The notes beneath the pieces were generated by a model. The model did no database searches and was not told where the DNA came from. It saw nothing but the letters and a program-made list of their open reading frames with translations. From Pseudomonas sp. Seg1 (lineage in GTDB: Bacteria > Pseudomonadota > Gammaproteobacteria > Pseudomonadales > Pseudomonadaceae): DNA of 64,000 bases. Shown here piece after piece: positions 11,925 to 21,371 of this stretch; the stretch's first letter is position 1; each line of letters starts with the position of its first letter. Where the stretch lies: positions 1,924,001-1,988,000 of the forward strand of contig NZ_AP021903.1 in assembly GCF_018326005.1 (NCBI RefSeq), written 5' to 3'. A program made the position numbers and the translations under genes.

Positions 11925-12161
11925 TTATTGCTTTTTGGCGGCTTCTTCTTGAGCAGCTTGATTCGATTCAGCCTGAGCTTTGGCAGCTTCGGCGTTTTCT
12001 TTTGCTGCGTCGTTCACTTTATCCTGAGCTTTGTTCATGTCTTGCTGAGCCTGCTCAGCATGTTGGTTGGCATCTTGAGCTTTGTCCTCGGATTTTTTAT
12101 CGCAGGCAGCGAGACCGAGGGAAGCGGTCAACATCAAGGCAATAGCTAAAGTCTTACGCAT
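11925..12161 (-). CDS. Small Ala/Gln-rich lipoprotein
   Basis: A 78-residue protein with a lipoprotein signal (MRKTLAIALMLTASLGLAAC, lipobox LAAC, C20) followed by a highly charged alanine-rich stretch (KAQDANQHAEQAQQDMNKAQ). The second part has heptad-like spacing, so a coiled coil is likely, as in small envelope lipoproteins of the Lpp/OprI type, though it is not clearly OprI. The start was chosen because the signal peptide begins there and AAGGAG lies upstream; a longer frame up to 12293 lacks support. Function unknown. Confidence 0.85.
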   Translation of the reverse strand: MRKTLAIALMLTASLGLAACDKKSEDKAQDANQHAEQAQQDMNKAQDKVNDAAKENAEAAKAQAESNQAAQEEAAKKQ

Positions 12162-12319
12162 GGGGTGTTTCTCCTTATGGAAAATAACTACTGGCCTTAA
12201 GAACGTTGCCCGCAACGTTAAGTTCCTCATTTCTTTCAGATATATAAGTTTGTTTTTACATGGAACTTTTGCGGTATTCCTTACTACTGGCAAAAGGCTC
12301 TAACGAGAGTAATTATCAA

Positions 12320-12796
12320 ATGGCCGAAAACCCCGTTTTTGAGCGTGCGACGCGATTTCTGTCGGCGTTGCGTCACTGTCAGGTGTTGGGTTTAAAGGTG
12401 TACAGCGCCTCAGTCGAGGGGCTGACGGTGATCCTGCCGTACAGTCCGCAAATCGTCGGTAATCCGCAGACTGGTGTCATTCACGGCGGAGCGATCACCT
12501 CGTTGATGGACACGGCCTGCGGCATGTCCACCCTCTGCGTGCTGCCGGAATTCGAAGTCTGCCCGACCCTCGACCTGCGCATTGATTACATGCACGCCGC
12601 CGAGCCCAATAAGGATGTCTACGGCTTTGCCCAGTGCTACCGAGTGACGACCGATGTGATCTTCGCTCGCGGTTTCGCCTATCAGGATGATCCCGAGCAG
12701 CCGATTGCCCATGTCGTCGGCACCTTCATGCGCATGGGCAAAAATATAAAAGGAACAAAAGGTTTCGGCGGCGCCATCAAGGGGGGAGGCCAATGA
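12320..12796 (+). CDS. PaaI-type hotdog thioesterase (first of a pair)
   Basis: A 158-residue hotdog-fold acyl-CoA thioesterase candidate. The PaaI-like signature VIHGGAITSLMDTACG is near residues 50-66, where the aspartate and neighbouring residues form the active site in characterised relatives. The ATG at 12320 follows GAGAG. It overlaps the next gene by 4 bp (ATGA); that gene encodes a second hotdog protein, so the two may work as a heteromer. The substrate cannot be read from sequence. Confidence 0.82.
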   Translation: MAENPVFERATRFLSALRHCQVLGLKVYSASVEGLTVILPYSPQIVGNPQTGVIHGGAITSLMDTACGMSTLCVLPEFEVCPTLDLRIDYMHAAEPNKDVYGFAQCYRVTTDVIFARGFAYQDDPEQPIAHVVGTFMRMGKNIKGTKGFGGAIKGGGQ

Positions 12797-13245
12797 GCAA
12801 CGACCTCAAGGAACAACTGCTACAGGCTCATGCGCAGGGAGACTATGCGCCGTTGCTGAAACTGATCCCGTATGCCGGGCTGATTGGCATCGAATGCTCA
12901 CGCGTCGGTGACGAGCTGCTGTTCAAGCTGCCGGCGAACAAGGACAACATTGGTAACCCTTTACTTCCAGCGATCCACGGTGGGGTGATTGCCGGGTTCA
13001 TGGAGCTCGCAGCGGCGTTGCATTTATTGATCTTCACTGGTGCGCCGGGTGTGCCGAAGATCATCGACTTTTCCCTTGATTACCTGCGCGCCGGGCAGTT
13101 TCGCGACACCTGGGCCAAGTGTCAGGTGTGCCGCCAGGGGCGGCGGGTGGCCAACGTTGCCGTCACGGCCTGGCAAAGCACAGAAAGCGAACCGATTGCC
13201 ACCGCCCGCGCGCACTTCAAAATTGAAGAGCCCTTGAAATCCTGA
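12793..13245 (+). CDS. PaaI-type hotdog thioesterase (second of a pair)
   Basis: A 150-residue hotdog protein with the equivalent signature AIHGGVIAGFMELAAALHL. Where the first copy has Asp in SLMDTA, this one has Glu in GFMELA; both occur in active thioesterases. It overlaps the upstream gene by 4 bp and is probably translationally coupled. The gap to htpG (82 bp) has no terminator, so some read-through into htpG is possible. Confidence 0.82.
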   Translation: MSNDLKEQLLQAHAQGDYAPLLKLIPYAGLIGIECSRVGDELLFKLPANKDNIGNPLLPAIHGGVIAGFMELAAALHLLIFTGAPGVPKIIDFSLDYLRAGQFRDTWAKCQVCRQGRRVANVAVTAWQSTESEPIATARAHFKIEEPLKS

Positions 13246-13327
13246 ACACTGCCCCAAACTCAGATGACAACCCGCCGTAGACCATTTCGGGTCTCGGCCA
13301 CTGCCATCTGATTGGAGTTTGATGACC

Positions 13328-15232
13328 ATGAGTGTGGAAACTCAAAAGGAAACCCTGGGCTTCCAGACCGAGGTAAAGCAGCTGCTGCACCTCATGATCC
13401 ATTCGCTGTATTCCAACAAGGAAATCTTCCTTCGCGAATTGATCTCGAACGCCTCTGACGCTGTCGACAAGCTGCGCTTCGAAGCCCTGGCCAAGCCTGA
13501 GTTGCTCGAAGGTGGCGCAGATCTGAAAATCCGTGTGAGCTTCGACAAGGACGCCAAGACCGTCACTCTCGAAGACAACGGTATCGGCATGAACCGTGAC
13601 GATGTGATCACCCACCTGGGGACCATCGCCAAGTCGGGCACCGCCGATTTCATGAAGAATCTCTCGGGCGATCAGAAGAAAGATTCGCACCTGATCGGTC
13701 AGTTCGGCGTGGGCTTTTACTCGGCGTTCATCGTTGCCGACCAGGTTGACGTGTACAGCCGTCGTGCCGGCACCCCGGCCAACGAAGGCGTGCACTGGTC
13801 GTCGAAAGGCGAGGGCGAATTCGAAGTCGCCACCATCGAAAAACCTGAGCGCGGTACTCGCATCGTTCTGCACCTGAAAGCGGCTGAAGACGAGTTCGCT
13901 GATGGCTGGCGTCTGCGCAACATCATCAAGAAATACTCCGACCACATCGCTTTGCCAATCGAGCTGCCGAAAGAAGCGGCTGCTGCCGAAGGCGAAGAAG
14001 CCCCGGCCGTTGAATGGGAAACCGTCAACCGCGCCAGCGCCCTGTGGACCCGCCCTCGCACTGAAGTGAAGGACGAGGAATATCAGGAGTTCTACAAACA
14101 CATCGCCCACGACTTTGAAAACCCGCTGGCCTGGAGCCACAACAAAGTCGAAGGCAAGCTCGAATACAGCTCGCTGCTTTACGTGCCGGCTCGCGCACCG
14201 TTCGACCTGTATCAGCGTGAAGCGCCGAAAGGCCTGAAGCTCTACGTGCAGCGCGTTTTCGTGATGGATCAGGCTGAGTCGTTCCTGCCGCTGTACCTGC
14301 GCTTCATCAAAGGCGTGGTCGATTCCAACGACCTGTCGCTGAACGTGTCGCGTGAGATCCTGCAGAAAGACCCGATTATCGATTCGATGAAGACCGCGCT
14401 GACCAAGCGTGTGTTGGACATGCTGGAAAAACTGGCGAAGAACGAGCCTGAGCAATACAAAGGCTTCTGGAAAAACTTCGGTCAGGTCATGAAAGAAGGC
14501 CCGGCAGAAGATTTCGCCAACAAGGAAAAAATCGCCGGTCTGCTGCGTTTCGCATCGACCAATGGCGACGACGGCGAGCAGATCGTCGGTCTGGCCGACT
14601 ACCTGGCACGCGCCAAGGAAGGTCAGGACAAGATCTACTACCTCACCGGCGAAACTTACGCGCAGGTCAAGAACAGCCCGCACCTGGAAGTCTTCCGCAA
14701 GAAAGGCATCGAAGTGCTGCTGCTGACCGACCGCATCGACGAGTGGCTGATGAGCTACCTCAGCGAGTTCGACGGCAAGACTTTTGTCGACGTGGCACGC
14801 GGTGATCTCGATCTGGGCAACCTGGACTCGGAAGAAGACAAGAAAGCCGCAGAAGAAGTCGCGAAATCCAAAGAAGGTCTGGTCGAGCGTCTGAAAACCG
14901 CGCTGGGCGATTCCGTGGCTGAAGTGCGCGTTTCCCATCGTCTGACCGATTCGCCGGCCATTCTGGCCATCGGCGAGCAGGACCTGGGTCTGCAAATGCG
15001 TCAGATCCTCGAAGCCAGCGGTCAGAAGGTGCCGGATTCGAAGCCGATCTTCGAATTCAACCCGAGCCACCCGCTGATCGAGAAACTCGATGGCGAGCAG
15101 AGCGAAGAGCGTTTTGGCGACCTTTCGCACATCCTCTTCGATCAGGCAGCCCTCGCGGCTGGCGACAGCTTGAAGGATCCGGCCGCTTATGTGCGCCGCC
15201 TGAACAAGCTGCTGGTTGAACTGTCGGTTTGA
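13328..15232 (+). CDS. htpG: Molecular chaperone HtpG (Hsp90)
   Basis: Cytosolic Hsp90 homolog, an ATP-dependent chaperone; 634 residues from [20 protein letters not shown]. The GHKL ATPase motifs are clear: [30 protein letters not shown] and [11 protein letters not shown]. The acidic stretch near residues 215-230 is the N/middle linker. Start codons at 13322 (ATG) and 13328 (ATG) are both possible. GGAG at 13314-13317 is 10 nt from 13328 but only 4 nt from 13322, and family members start at MSVETQ. A terminator follows the stop. Confidence 0.97.
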   Translation: MSVETQKETLGFQTEVKQLLHLMIHSLYSNKEIFLRELISNASDAVDKLRFEALAKPELLEGGADLKIRVSFDKDAKTVTLEDNGIGMNRDDVITHLGTIAKSGTADFMKNLSGDQKKDSHLIGQFGVGFYSAFIVADQVDVYSRRAGTPANEGVHWSSKGEGEFEVATIEKPERGTRIVLHLKAAEDEFADGWRLRNIIKKYSDHIALPIELPKEAAAAEGEEAPAVEWETVNRASALWTRPRTEVKDEEYQEFYKHIAHDFENPLAWSHNKVEGKLEYSSLLYVPARAPFDLYQREAPKGLKLYVQRVFVMDQAESFLPLYLRFIKGVVDSNDLSLNVSREILQKDPIIDSMKTALTKRVLDMLEKLAKNEPEQYKGFWKNFGQVMKEGPAEDFANKEKIAGLLRFASTNGDDGEQIVGLADYLARAKEGQDKIYYLTGETYAQVKNSPHLEVFRKKGIEVLLLTDRIDEWLMSYLSEFDGKTFVDVARGDLDLGNLDSEEDKKAAEEVAKSKEGLVERLKTALGDSVAEVRVSHRLTDSPAILAIGEQDLGLQMRQILEASGQKVPDSKPIFEFNPSHPLIEKLDGEQSEERFGDLSHILFDQAALAAGDSLKDPAAYVRRLNKLLVELSV

Positions 15233-15243
15233 TCACGTTGTAG

Positions 15244-15270
15244 GAAAAACCCGCTTCGGCGGGTTTTTTC
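15244..15270 (+). terminator. Rho-independent terminator after htpG
   Basis: AAAAACCCGC pairs with GCGGGTTTTTT around a short TTCG-containing loop, followed by C and T-rich sequence. Confidence 0.9.
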
Positions 15271-15301
15271 ATTCTGGTGTTTAACAAATCAGGAGTCAGA
15301 A

Positions 15302-16030
15302 ATGAGCCAAGTCACTGTACGTTCCGTGGTCTATCAGATTGATGGCCAGCCGTATGAAGGTCGTCTGGCGTTCGACGCCGAACATAAAGACGCGCGCCCG
15401 GGTCTGTTGATGGCGCCGAACTGGATGGGTGTCAGCGCCGGTGCCGAAGAAATCGCCAAGTCGGTGGCGGCCAAGGGTTACGTGGTGTTGATCGCTGACG
15501 TTTACGGCCAGGCTGTGCGTCCGCAGAACGCTGACCAGGCCGGTGCGGCGATGATGCCGCTGAAGGATGACCGCGCATTGCTGCGCAAGCGTATGCAGGC
15601 GGCTTTCGAGCAGTTGCAGAAGCAGGGTGAGGCGGCAGTCGATACCTCGAAACTGGCGGTGTTCGGTTTCTGCTTTGGCGGTTGCTGTGCGCTGGATCTG
15701 GCGCGCACTGGCGCGGCGGTGAAAGCGGCGGTGTCGTTCCACGGCACACTGGATTCGCCGAACCCGGCCGATGCGAAAAACATCAAAGGCTCGGTGCTGG
15801 TGCTGCACGGCGCTTCCGATCCGTTGGTGCCGAAAGAGCAGTTGCCGGCGTTTGAAGATGAGATGAACGCAGCGAACGTCGATTGGCAGTTGCTGAGCTA
15901 CGGCGGTGCGGTGCACTCGTTTACTGATCCGCATGCGAATGTGCCGGGCAAGATGATGTACGACGCGAAGACTGCCAAGCGCGCTTTCAAGTCGATGCAT
16001 GATTTGCTGGATGAAGTGTTCAAGGGTTGA
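15302..16030 (+). CDS. Dienelactone hydrolase family protein
   Basis: A 242-residue alpha/beta hydrolase. The nucleophile motif GFCFGGCCALD has cysteine in place of serine, as in carboxymethylenebutenolidase. The triad partners are probably the Asp in HGASDPLVP and the His in GGAVHSFTDP. The family hydrolyses dienelactone in chlorocatechol breakdown, but many chromosomal members have other or unknown substrates, and no catechol genes lie nearby. The ATG at 15302 has CAGGAGTCAGAA upstream, a good ribosome site. Confidence 0.9.
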   Translation: MSQVTVRSVVYQIDGQPYEGRLAFDAEHKDARPGLLMAPNWMGVSAGAEEIAKSVAAKGYVVLIADVYGQAVRPQNADQAGAAMMPLKDDRALLRKRMQAAFEQLQKQGEAAVDTSKLAVFGFCFGGCCALDLARTGAAVKAAVSFHGTLDSPNPADAKNIKGSVLVLHGASDPLVPKEQLPAFEDEMNAANVDWQLLSYGGAVHSFTDPHANVPGKMMYDAKTAKRAFKSMHDLLDEVFKG

Positions 16031-16070
16031 TTCTGGTGACAGGCACTCACTTTTCTGATGCCTGACAGGG

Positions 16071-16166
16071 CCCCATCGCTGGCAAGCCAGCTCCCACAGT
16101 TTTCGAGTCGTTTGCAGAATAGCTATTCGACGCGAAAACCTGTGGGAGCTGGCTTGCCAGCGATGA
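16071..16166. repeat. REP pair in inverted orientation (class A)
   Basis: ATCGCTGGCAAGCCAGCTCC (from 16075) and its inverse ending at 16165, each followed by CACAG or its complement, are separated by about 42 bp. This is the common Pseudomonas REP class with core GCTGGCAAGCCAGC. Confidence 0.92.
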
Positions 16167-16188
16167 CTGACTCACAGGCGACACAGAA

Positions 16189-17052
16189 CTAAGGCAATTC
16201 AATCCGCTCAACTTCCCCCGGCACCGTCGGCCAATCCCCGGCCGCCCACTTGCGCCGCGCCTCATCAATTGCCGCCGGATCACTCGCCACAAAATTCCAG
16301 TTGATCCGCCGAGGCCCGTCCAGCGGCGCGCCGCCGAATATCACTGCATGTAAATCGCTGTCGGCAAACAGGCTCATCTCTTCCCCGGCCGGCAACACCA
16401 CCAGCGCGTGCGGTTCAATCGCTTCGCCATTCAACTGCGCATCACCGCTCAATACATATACCGCCCGTTCCTCATGCTCCGTCGGAATCAGCAGCGTGGT
16501 CGCCGTCTGCATCTTCACTTCGGCATACAGCGTAGGAGAAAGCACCGGCACCGGTGATTCCAGGCAAAAGCCTGACCCGGCAATCATGCGAATCTGCACG
16601 CCGAGGTTATCGCTGACCGGCAAGGTCGCTGCCGGGTGATGGCTGTAATGTCCGGGGCCCTGCTCGTGATCCTTGGGCGAAGCCAGCCAGATTTGCAGGC
16701 CGTGCATCGTGAAGCTCTGCTCCCACAGCGGCTCAGGTGTGCGTTCAACATGAGCGATGGCGCTGCCGGCAGTCATCCAACTGACATCGCCAGCGCTGAC
16801 CACCTGATCGGAGCCGAGGCTGTCCTTGTGCTGGATCTGCCCTTCAAACAGATACGTAAGGGTCGACAGACCAATGTGCGGGTGCTGTCGGATGTTCATG
16901 CCTTTGCCGGTCGGATACACGGTTTCGAGCATGTGATCAAAAAACACGAAAGGCCCGACGCTACGGCATTTGGCTGACGGCAACGGGCGCAGAATCGGCT
17001 GGCCTTCGACGTCTTCGGCGCGCGGGCGGATGATCAGAGGTTGCGTGTCCAT
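16189..17052 (-). CDS. Pirin family protein
   Basis: A 287-residue bicupin. The metal-binding motif HPHIGLSTLTYLFEG (H57, H59) and SWMTAGSAIAHVERTPE (His near 101) are the pirin hallmarks. Bacterial pirins include quercetin 2,3-dioxygenase-like enzymes; the real substrate is unknown. The start MDTQPLIIRPR was chosen on family length; an upstream in-frame start at 17127 would overlap the osmC-like gene. The OsmC gene ends 61 bp upstream on the same strand, so they may form a two-gene stress operon. Confidence 0.9.
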   Translation of the reverse strand: MDTQPLIIRPRAEDVEGQPILRPLPSAKCRSVGPFVFFDHMLETVYPTGKGMNIRQHPHIGLSTLTYLFEGQIQHKDSLGSDQVVSAGDVSWMTAGSAIAHVERTPEPLWEQSFTMHGLQIWLASPKDHEQGPGHYSHHPAATLPVSDNLGVQIRMIAGSGFCLESPVPVLSPTLYAEVKMQTATTLLIPTEHEERAVYVLSGDAQLNGEAIEPHALVVLPAGEEMSLFADSDLHAVIFGGAPLDGPRRINWNFVASDPAAIDEARRKWAAGDWPTVPGEVERIELP

Positions 17053-17113
17053 GGTGCATTCCAGGCTGAGCGGGTGATGCCAGAAGCATAACCCGCCACT
17101 GGCGCTGTAGTGA

Positions 17114-17530
17114 TTACTGGCTGTCAAAGCCTTGTGGGGCGTGGGTTTCGATGGCCACTTCGCTGGTGGTCATCAGCTTGTGGATCGGGCAGCGGTCGGC
17201 GACGCGCAGCAATTCTTCACGCTGGGCATCGGTCAACACGCCTTTGAGGGTGAGGGTGACGTGCAGGGCGTATTTGCCTTTCTGCTCCTCACTGTTGTCG
17301 CGTTTCACTTCGACACCGACGCCGGTCAGCGGGATGTCTTTCTTTTTTGCGTACATCTTCAGGGTCAGGGCTTTGCAGGCACCGAGGGCGGCGTCGAAGT
17401 AGTCGTGCGGCTCAGGTGCCGAGCCTTCGCCACCGGCGGATTTCGGTACGTCGGCAAACATTTCGTGGTCATCGATTTGTACGGTGTGACGAAAACCTTC
17501 AGCGGAGACGGTATTGACGGTAACGGTCAT
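17114..17530 (-). CDS. OsmC family peroxiredoxin-like protein
   Basis: A 138-residue OsmC/Ohr-fold protein. The two redox cysteines are C52 (ALGACKALTLKMYAKKK) and C113 (ADRCPIHKLM), the pair that reduces organic hydroperoxides in this family. It resembles the YhfA-like or general OsmC branch rather than Ohr; I cannot decide the branch by eye. The ATG is preceded by TGAGGTTCCC. It is probably co-transcribed with the pirin gene downstream. Confidence 0.9.
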   Translation of the reverse strand: MTVTVNTVSAEGFRHTVQIDDHEMFADVPKSAGGEGSAPEPHDYFDAALGACKALTLKMYAKKKDIPLTGVGVEVKRDNSEEQKGKYALHVTLTLKGVLTDAQREELLRVADRCPIHKLMTTSEVAIETHAPQGFDSQ

Positions 17531-17682
17531 GGGAACCTCACTGGCAGTAGGAAAAGTCGTTCGATCAAAAAAGACCTTGAAGTTATAGAGCATTCCCACT
17601 GGTGCGCGTTCCACTTTCCTGCGGGATGAACCCTTGTCATCAGGGCGGGGTCTAGGCTATGCCTACTTGTCGGAGATTAATT

Positions 17683-18714
17683 GTGTCTTTGTTTCGTTTG
17701 AGTCTCGCCTGCCTCCTGGTGTTCGCCGGTACTGCCAGCGCCCGCGAATACACTTACAGCGATGCACACCTGCACTACGTGGATTTTTTCCAGGAAACCG
17801 CCGGCATGGCGAAACTGCTGACGGCGATGAAGGAAAACTCCATCGAGCATGTGATGATTTCCGGCATCCCTGTAGCGAAGAAGTGGCACGAAGACGAACC
17901 CAAGCGCCCACGTTATTACGCCGGCGATGACGCTGATGCCTATTGGTACAGCGCCACCGACGTGATCGTCGCCGACGCCGTACAGAAATTGACACCTGAG
18001 CAGCGTCCGTACTTTCATCCATTCCTTTCCGGCTTCAACCCCAACGACAAAAACTCCGCCGCGCACATTCAACGCATGCTCGATCTGTATCCAGGGTTGT
18101 GGCAGGGCATTGGTGAAGTGTTTACCCGACATGATGACCTGACGGCACTGACGTCCGGCGACACGCCGCGCGCCAATAACGAGGCTATGACCAAGATTTA
18201 TCACCTGGCGGCGGAAAACGATTTACCGGTGATGCTGCACTCCAACATCACCTCCAAGCGTGAGAAGAATCCGCTGTACCTGAAGGAAATCGAGGAGCCG
18301 CTGCGTAATCACCCGCACACACGGTTCATCTGGGCCCACGCCGGTACCAGCGCCGAGATTCATCGACACCAGACGCAACTGGATTTTCTCCTGCCCACCC
18401 TCACGCGCATGCTTGAGGCTTACCCCAATCTGTTTATCGACTTGTCGTGGAGCATGCTCACGCCTTATCTGCTGGACGAACAGGGCAAGCCGCGTCCGGA
18501 ATGGCTTGCGCTGGTGGAGAAATACCCGGAGCGCTTCATGCTCGGTTCAGACGTCGTAGGGCGTTTCAACAAACTTGGGCAGGAAATGCATAGCTTCAGC
18601 CCGTTCCTCGACGCATTGCCGGAAGACGTTGCCCGCAAAGTGGCGCGAGATAACTTTTTGGCGATCTTGCCGCGAATGGAGTTCAAGTCCGGCAAAACCG
18701 CGCTGAATCGTTAA
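17683..18714 (+). CDS. Exported amidohydrolase (metal-dependent TIM-barrel family)
   Basis: A 343-residue amidohydrolase-2-type protein. Likely ligands are DAHLH (H29, H31 counted from the GTG start), VMLHSNIT, WAHAGTS and LGSDVVG. A signal peptide (MSLFRLSLACLLVFAGTASA) predicts export to the periplasm. I chose the GTG at 17683 because GGAG at 17672-17675 sits 7 nt upstream and the signal peptide starts there; an in-frame ATG at 17659 would add eight residues ahead of it. The substrate is unknown. Confidence 0.82.
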   Translation: MSLFRLSLACLLVFAGTASAREYTYSDAHLHYVDFFQETAGMAKLLTAMKENSIEHVMISGIPVAKKWHEDEPKRPRYYAGDDADAYWYSATDVIVADAVQKLTPEQRPYFHPFLSGFNPNDKNSAAHIQRMLDLYPGLWQGIGEVFTRHDDLTALTSGDTPRANNEAMTKIYHLAAENDLPVMLHSNITSKREKNPLYLKEIEEPLRNHPHTRFIWAHAGTSAEIHRHQTQLDFLLPTLTRMLEAYPNLFIDLSWSMLTPYLLDEQGKPRPEWLALVEKYPERFMLGSDVVGRFNKLGQEMHSFSPFLDALPEDVARKVARDNFLAILPRMEFKSGKTALNR

Positions 18715-18844
18715 TGCCGAGCGTTCGAAGTATTAAGGCCTTTTGATATCACTTTTTCGTCTTACGCAAATTCTCGCCGGGCCGATACCTTCTACAGCAA
18801 CCAGCTGCAGGGTTGATGCAGCGCTTTTGGAAGGAACCAGAGCA

Positions 18845-20470
18845 ATGAGTATCCGTAGTCTCAATATTGCCCCGCGCGCCGGACTGGGTTTTGGCCTGTT
18901 GGCCCTGATGGTATTTGCCCTCGGCGCGTTCGCCCTGCTGCAAATGTCGAACATGCGCGCGCAGTCTGATGAGGTCGACAACAACTGGCTGCCCAGCGTG
19001 ATGGCCGTCGGCGAGATGAGTCAGGACATGTTGCGCCTGCGCGCACTGACCATGCGCCTGCTGCTCAATCGTGATCCGCAGGCGCTGCAGCAGAATGTCG
19101 CCAAGCTCAACGAGCTGCGCGGTGTGCTGAGTGAAGCCCAGCAGCGTTATGACGTGCTGATCGTGTTGCCCGAGGAGCGCAAGCTGTTTGATCGCTTCAA
19201 AGTCGCCGAGCACAAGTATCTGGAGTTCCAGGCGCAGGTGATGCAGTTGTCTGCTCAGGATCGAGTCGAGGAGGCTGCTGCGATTCTCAATGGCGAGATG
19301 AGTCCATTGGCCGACGACATGGCGGTCACCCTTCGTGAACTGGTCGAGCTCAATAAGCACAATGCGAATCTCGCGACCGAGGCTGCACGACTGGTTTTCA
19401 TCAATTCGCGGGTGTGGGTCGGTGTCATGATCGCTGTCACTGCACTGATCACCATCGGGCTGGCGCTGCTGTTGACCCGCAGCATCGTGCTGCCGCTGGC
19501 GCAATCGCTAGGTGTCGCGGAAGTGGTAGCGGGCGGCGATCTGACTGGCGACATCACGATCTCCGGCAAGGATGAACCGGCGCGGCTGCTGCATGCGCTG
19601 AAAAGCATGCAGCACAATCTGCGTGAGACGATCCGGCAGATCTCGGAGTCTTCCAGCCAACTGGCCTCGGCCTCGGAAGAGCTGAGTTGCGTCACCGAAG
19701 ACGCCACGCGCGGATTGCATCAACAGAGTCTGGAGATCGAGCAAGCGGCCACGGCGGTGAATCAGATGACCGCAGCGGTGGAGGAGGTGGCCAGCAATGC
19801 GGTGGCGACCTCCGAGGCCTCGCGTGAATCCGATCGGATTGCCCAGCACGGCCGCGAGCAGGTGCAGCAGACGGTGTCGTCGATTGAGTTTCTGGCTGAG
19901 GATGTGACCAGCAATGCCAGTCAGGTGGAAGACCTGGCACAGAAGGTTCATGGCATCAGCAAGGTATTGGACGTGATTCGGTCGATTGCCGAGCAGACTA
20001 ACCTGTTGGCGCTGAACGCGGCAATTGAGGCCGCGCGCGCCGGTGATGCCGGGCGCGGGTTTGCGGTTGTGGCGGACGAAGTGCGGGCACTGGCGCATCG
20101 CACGCAGCAATCGACACAGGAAATAGAGCAGATGATTGGCGGGATCCAGCAAGGCACGGATTCGGCGGTCAGTTCGATGCAGCAGAGCAATGTTCGAGCG
20201 CGCTCGACGCTGGAACTGGCCAAGGCTGCCGGGACTGCGCTGGAGGAGATCGCTTCGGCGTTCACGCTGATCAATGAGCGCAACCTGGTGATCGCCAGTG
20301 CATCGGAGGAGCAGGCGGCGGTGGCGCGGGAGGTGGATCGCAATTTGATGAATATTCGCGATCTGGCCATGCAGACGTCGGCGGGGGCGAATCAGACCAG
20401 TGCGGCGAGTCAGGAGTTGTCACGGTTGGCGGTGGATTTGAACAATATGGTGGCCAAATTCTCGGTTTGA
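18845..20470 (+). CDS. Methyl-accepting chemotaxis protein
   Basis: A 541-residue transmembrane chemoreceptor. A first membrane segment lies near residues 12-32, a periplasmic four-helix-bundle-like sensor follows (about 33-188), then a second membrane segment near 190-212, a HAMP domain, and a signalling domain with the conserved hairpin tip ([19 protein letters not shown]). It lacks an obvious CheR-tethering pentapeptide at the C-terminus (ends NMVAKFSV). GGAAGGAACC precedes the ATG. The ligand is unknown. Confidence 0.93.
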   Translation: MSIRSLNIAPRAGLGFGLLALMVFALGAFALLQMSNMRAQSDEVDNNWLPSVMAVGEMSQDMLRLRALTMRLLLNRDPQALQQNVAKLNELRGVLSEAQQRYDVLIVLPEERKLFDRFKVAEHKYLEFQAQVMQLSAQDRVEEAAAILNGEMSPLADDMAVTLRELVELNKHNANLATEAARLVFINSRVWVGVMIAVTALITIGLALLLTRSIVLPLAQSLGVAEVVAGGDLTGDITISGKDEPARLLHALKSMQHNLRETIRQISESSSQLASASEELSCVTEDATRGLHQQSLEIEQAATAVNQMTAAVEEVASNAVATSEASRESDRIAQHGREQVQQTVSSIEFLAEDVTSNASQVEDLAQKVHGISKVLDVIRSIAEQTNLLALNAAIEAARAGDAGRGFAVVADEVRALAHRTQQSTQEIEQMIGGIQQGTDSAVSSMQQSNVRARSTLELAKAAGTALEEIASAFTLINERNLVIASASEEQAAVAREVDRNLMNIRDLAMQTSAGANQTSAASQELSRLAVDLNNMVAKFSV

Positions 20471-20483
20471 ATAAGCACTGAAT

Positions 20484-20577
20484 CCTGTGGGAGCGAGCCT
20501 GCTCGCGAAGGCGTCCGTTCGGTCAAATTTTTCAGTGACTGGCACTCCGCTTTCGCGAGCAGGCTCGCTCCCACAGG
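20484..20577. repeat. REP pair in inverted orientation (class B)
   Basis: CCTGTGGGAGCGAGCCTGCT followed by CGCGAA on the left is matched by its exact inverse at the right end, about 45 bp apart. This class has the core GAGCGAGCCTGCTCGC, different from the GCTGGCAAGCCAGC REPs elsewhere in the window. A single half-copy lies at 42723-42748. Confidence 0.9.
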
Positions 20578-20606
20578 GTATTGGTGTCGTTGCAGAAATC
20601 GCAGGC

Positions 20607-20640
20607 AATAAAAAGCCCCGCATCTTCGGGGCTTTTCACA
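20607..20640. terminator. Bidirectional terminator between the chemoreceptor and DUF3108 genes
   Basis: AAAAAGCCCCG(C) pairs with CGGGGCTTTT across a short loop; the A-run on the left gives a U-run for the minus-strand gene. Confidence 0.88.
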
Positions 20641-20649
20641 TCCATCGGA

Positions 20650-21363
20650 TCAGCTACCTTTGACAGCCTTGCCGTTGACCGTACCGTCCTGGAGCATGAT
20701 GTTGTACTCCTTGCCGTCGGTTTCAACCTGTTGCAGGCGGACCAGCAGGTAATCCCAATCCTTGGCGAACCACAGGACGGTGATGCGCTTGCTTTGTGTC
20801 GGGTCGCGTACGCGCTCGACCTTGATCGCATCGATCTTGCCAGCCTTGGTCTCGACTTTTTCCGAACCCAGCACGCGGAAGTCATAGGTATCGACTTCGC
20901 CGTCATCGACCACTTGATAGCTCATGGTCTTTTTGCCGGCAGCCACGTCATGTTGCAGTGCCAGTTGATAGGTCGACTTGTCGACCATGCCACGGTTCAG
21001 CGGGATTTTCACCGCGTCGCCACGGTCGGTGCCGGTGACCATTTTGCTGTTCCAGTCGAAATCCAGATCAGCTTTCTTGGCTTTGCCCAGACCGCCACGT
21101 TCGAAGTGGTAGGACTGCGGCAGCAAGGTGTCCTTGTCCAGGGTCATGGTGCTTTGTTCGGTCAGGCTGGCGATCATCATCGAGGCCTTGAAACTGAGCG
21201 TCCAGACGCCGTTGGCACCTTTGGTCAGGCTGCGTTCGGCAGTGCCGCTCATGGGCAGCTGCTTCCAGTCGGCGGTGTAGCTGGCGGAGAACGGTTGAAG
21301 GTCTGCCGCCTGCGCAAAAGGCAGGGCGAGCAGTGCGCAAGCGAAGAGCAGGGCGCGACGCAT
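20650..21363 (-). CDS. DUF3108 family exported protein
   Basis: A 237-residue protein with a cleavable signal peptide (MRRALLFACALLALPFAQAA) and the DUF3108 pattern (FSASYTADWKQLPMSGTAERSL; TLLPQSYHFERGG). It is predicted to be a periplasmic beta-rich protein. Its function is not established. It lies 8 bp after purN on the same strand, so it is probably the last gene of a purM-purN-DUF3108 operon. Confidence 0.87.
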   Translation of the reverse strand: MRRALLFACALLALPFAQAADLQPFSASYTADWKQLPMSGTAERSLTKGANGVWTLSFKASMMIASLTEQSTMTLDKDTLLPQSYHFERGGLGKAKKADLDFDWNSKMVTGTDRGDAVKIPLNRGMVDKSTYQLALQHDVAAGKKTMSYQVVDDGEVDTYDFRVLGSEKVETKAGKIDAIKVERVRDPTQSKRITVLWFAKDWDYLLVRLQQVETDGKEYNIMLQDGTVNGKAVKGS

Positions 21364-21371
21364 AATATCTC

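Noticed and set aside
13217..15130. Minus-strand open frame of 637 codons opposite htpG
   Set aside because: Antisense to htpG, same codon-bias artefact, no recognisable domain.
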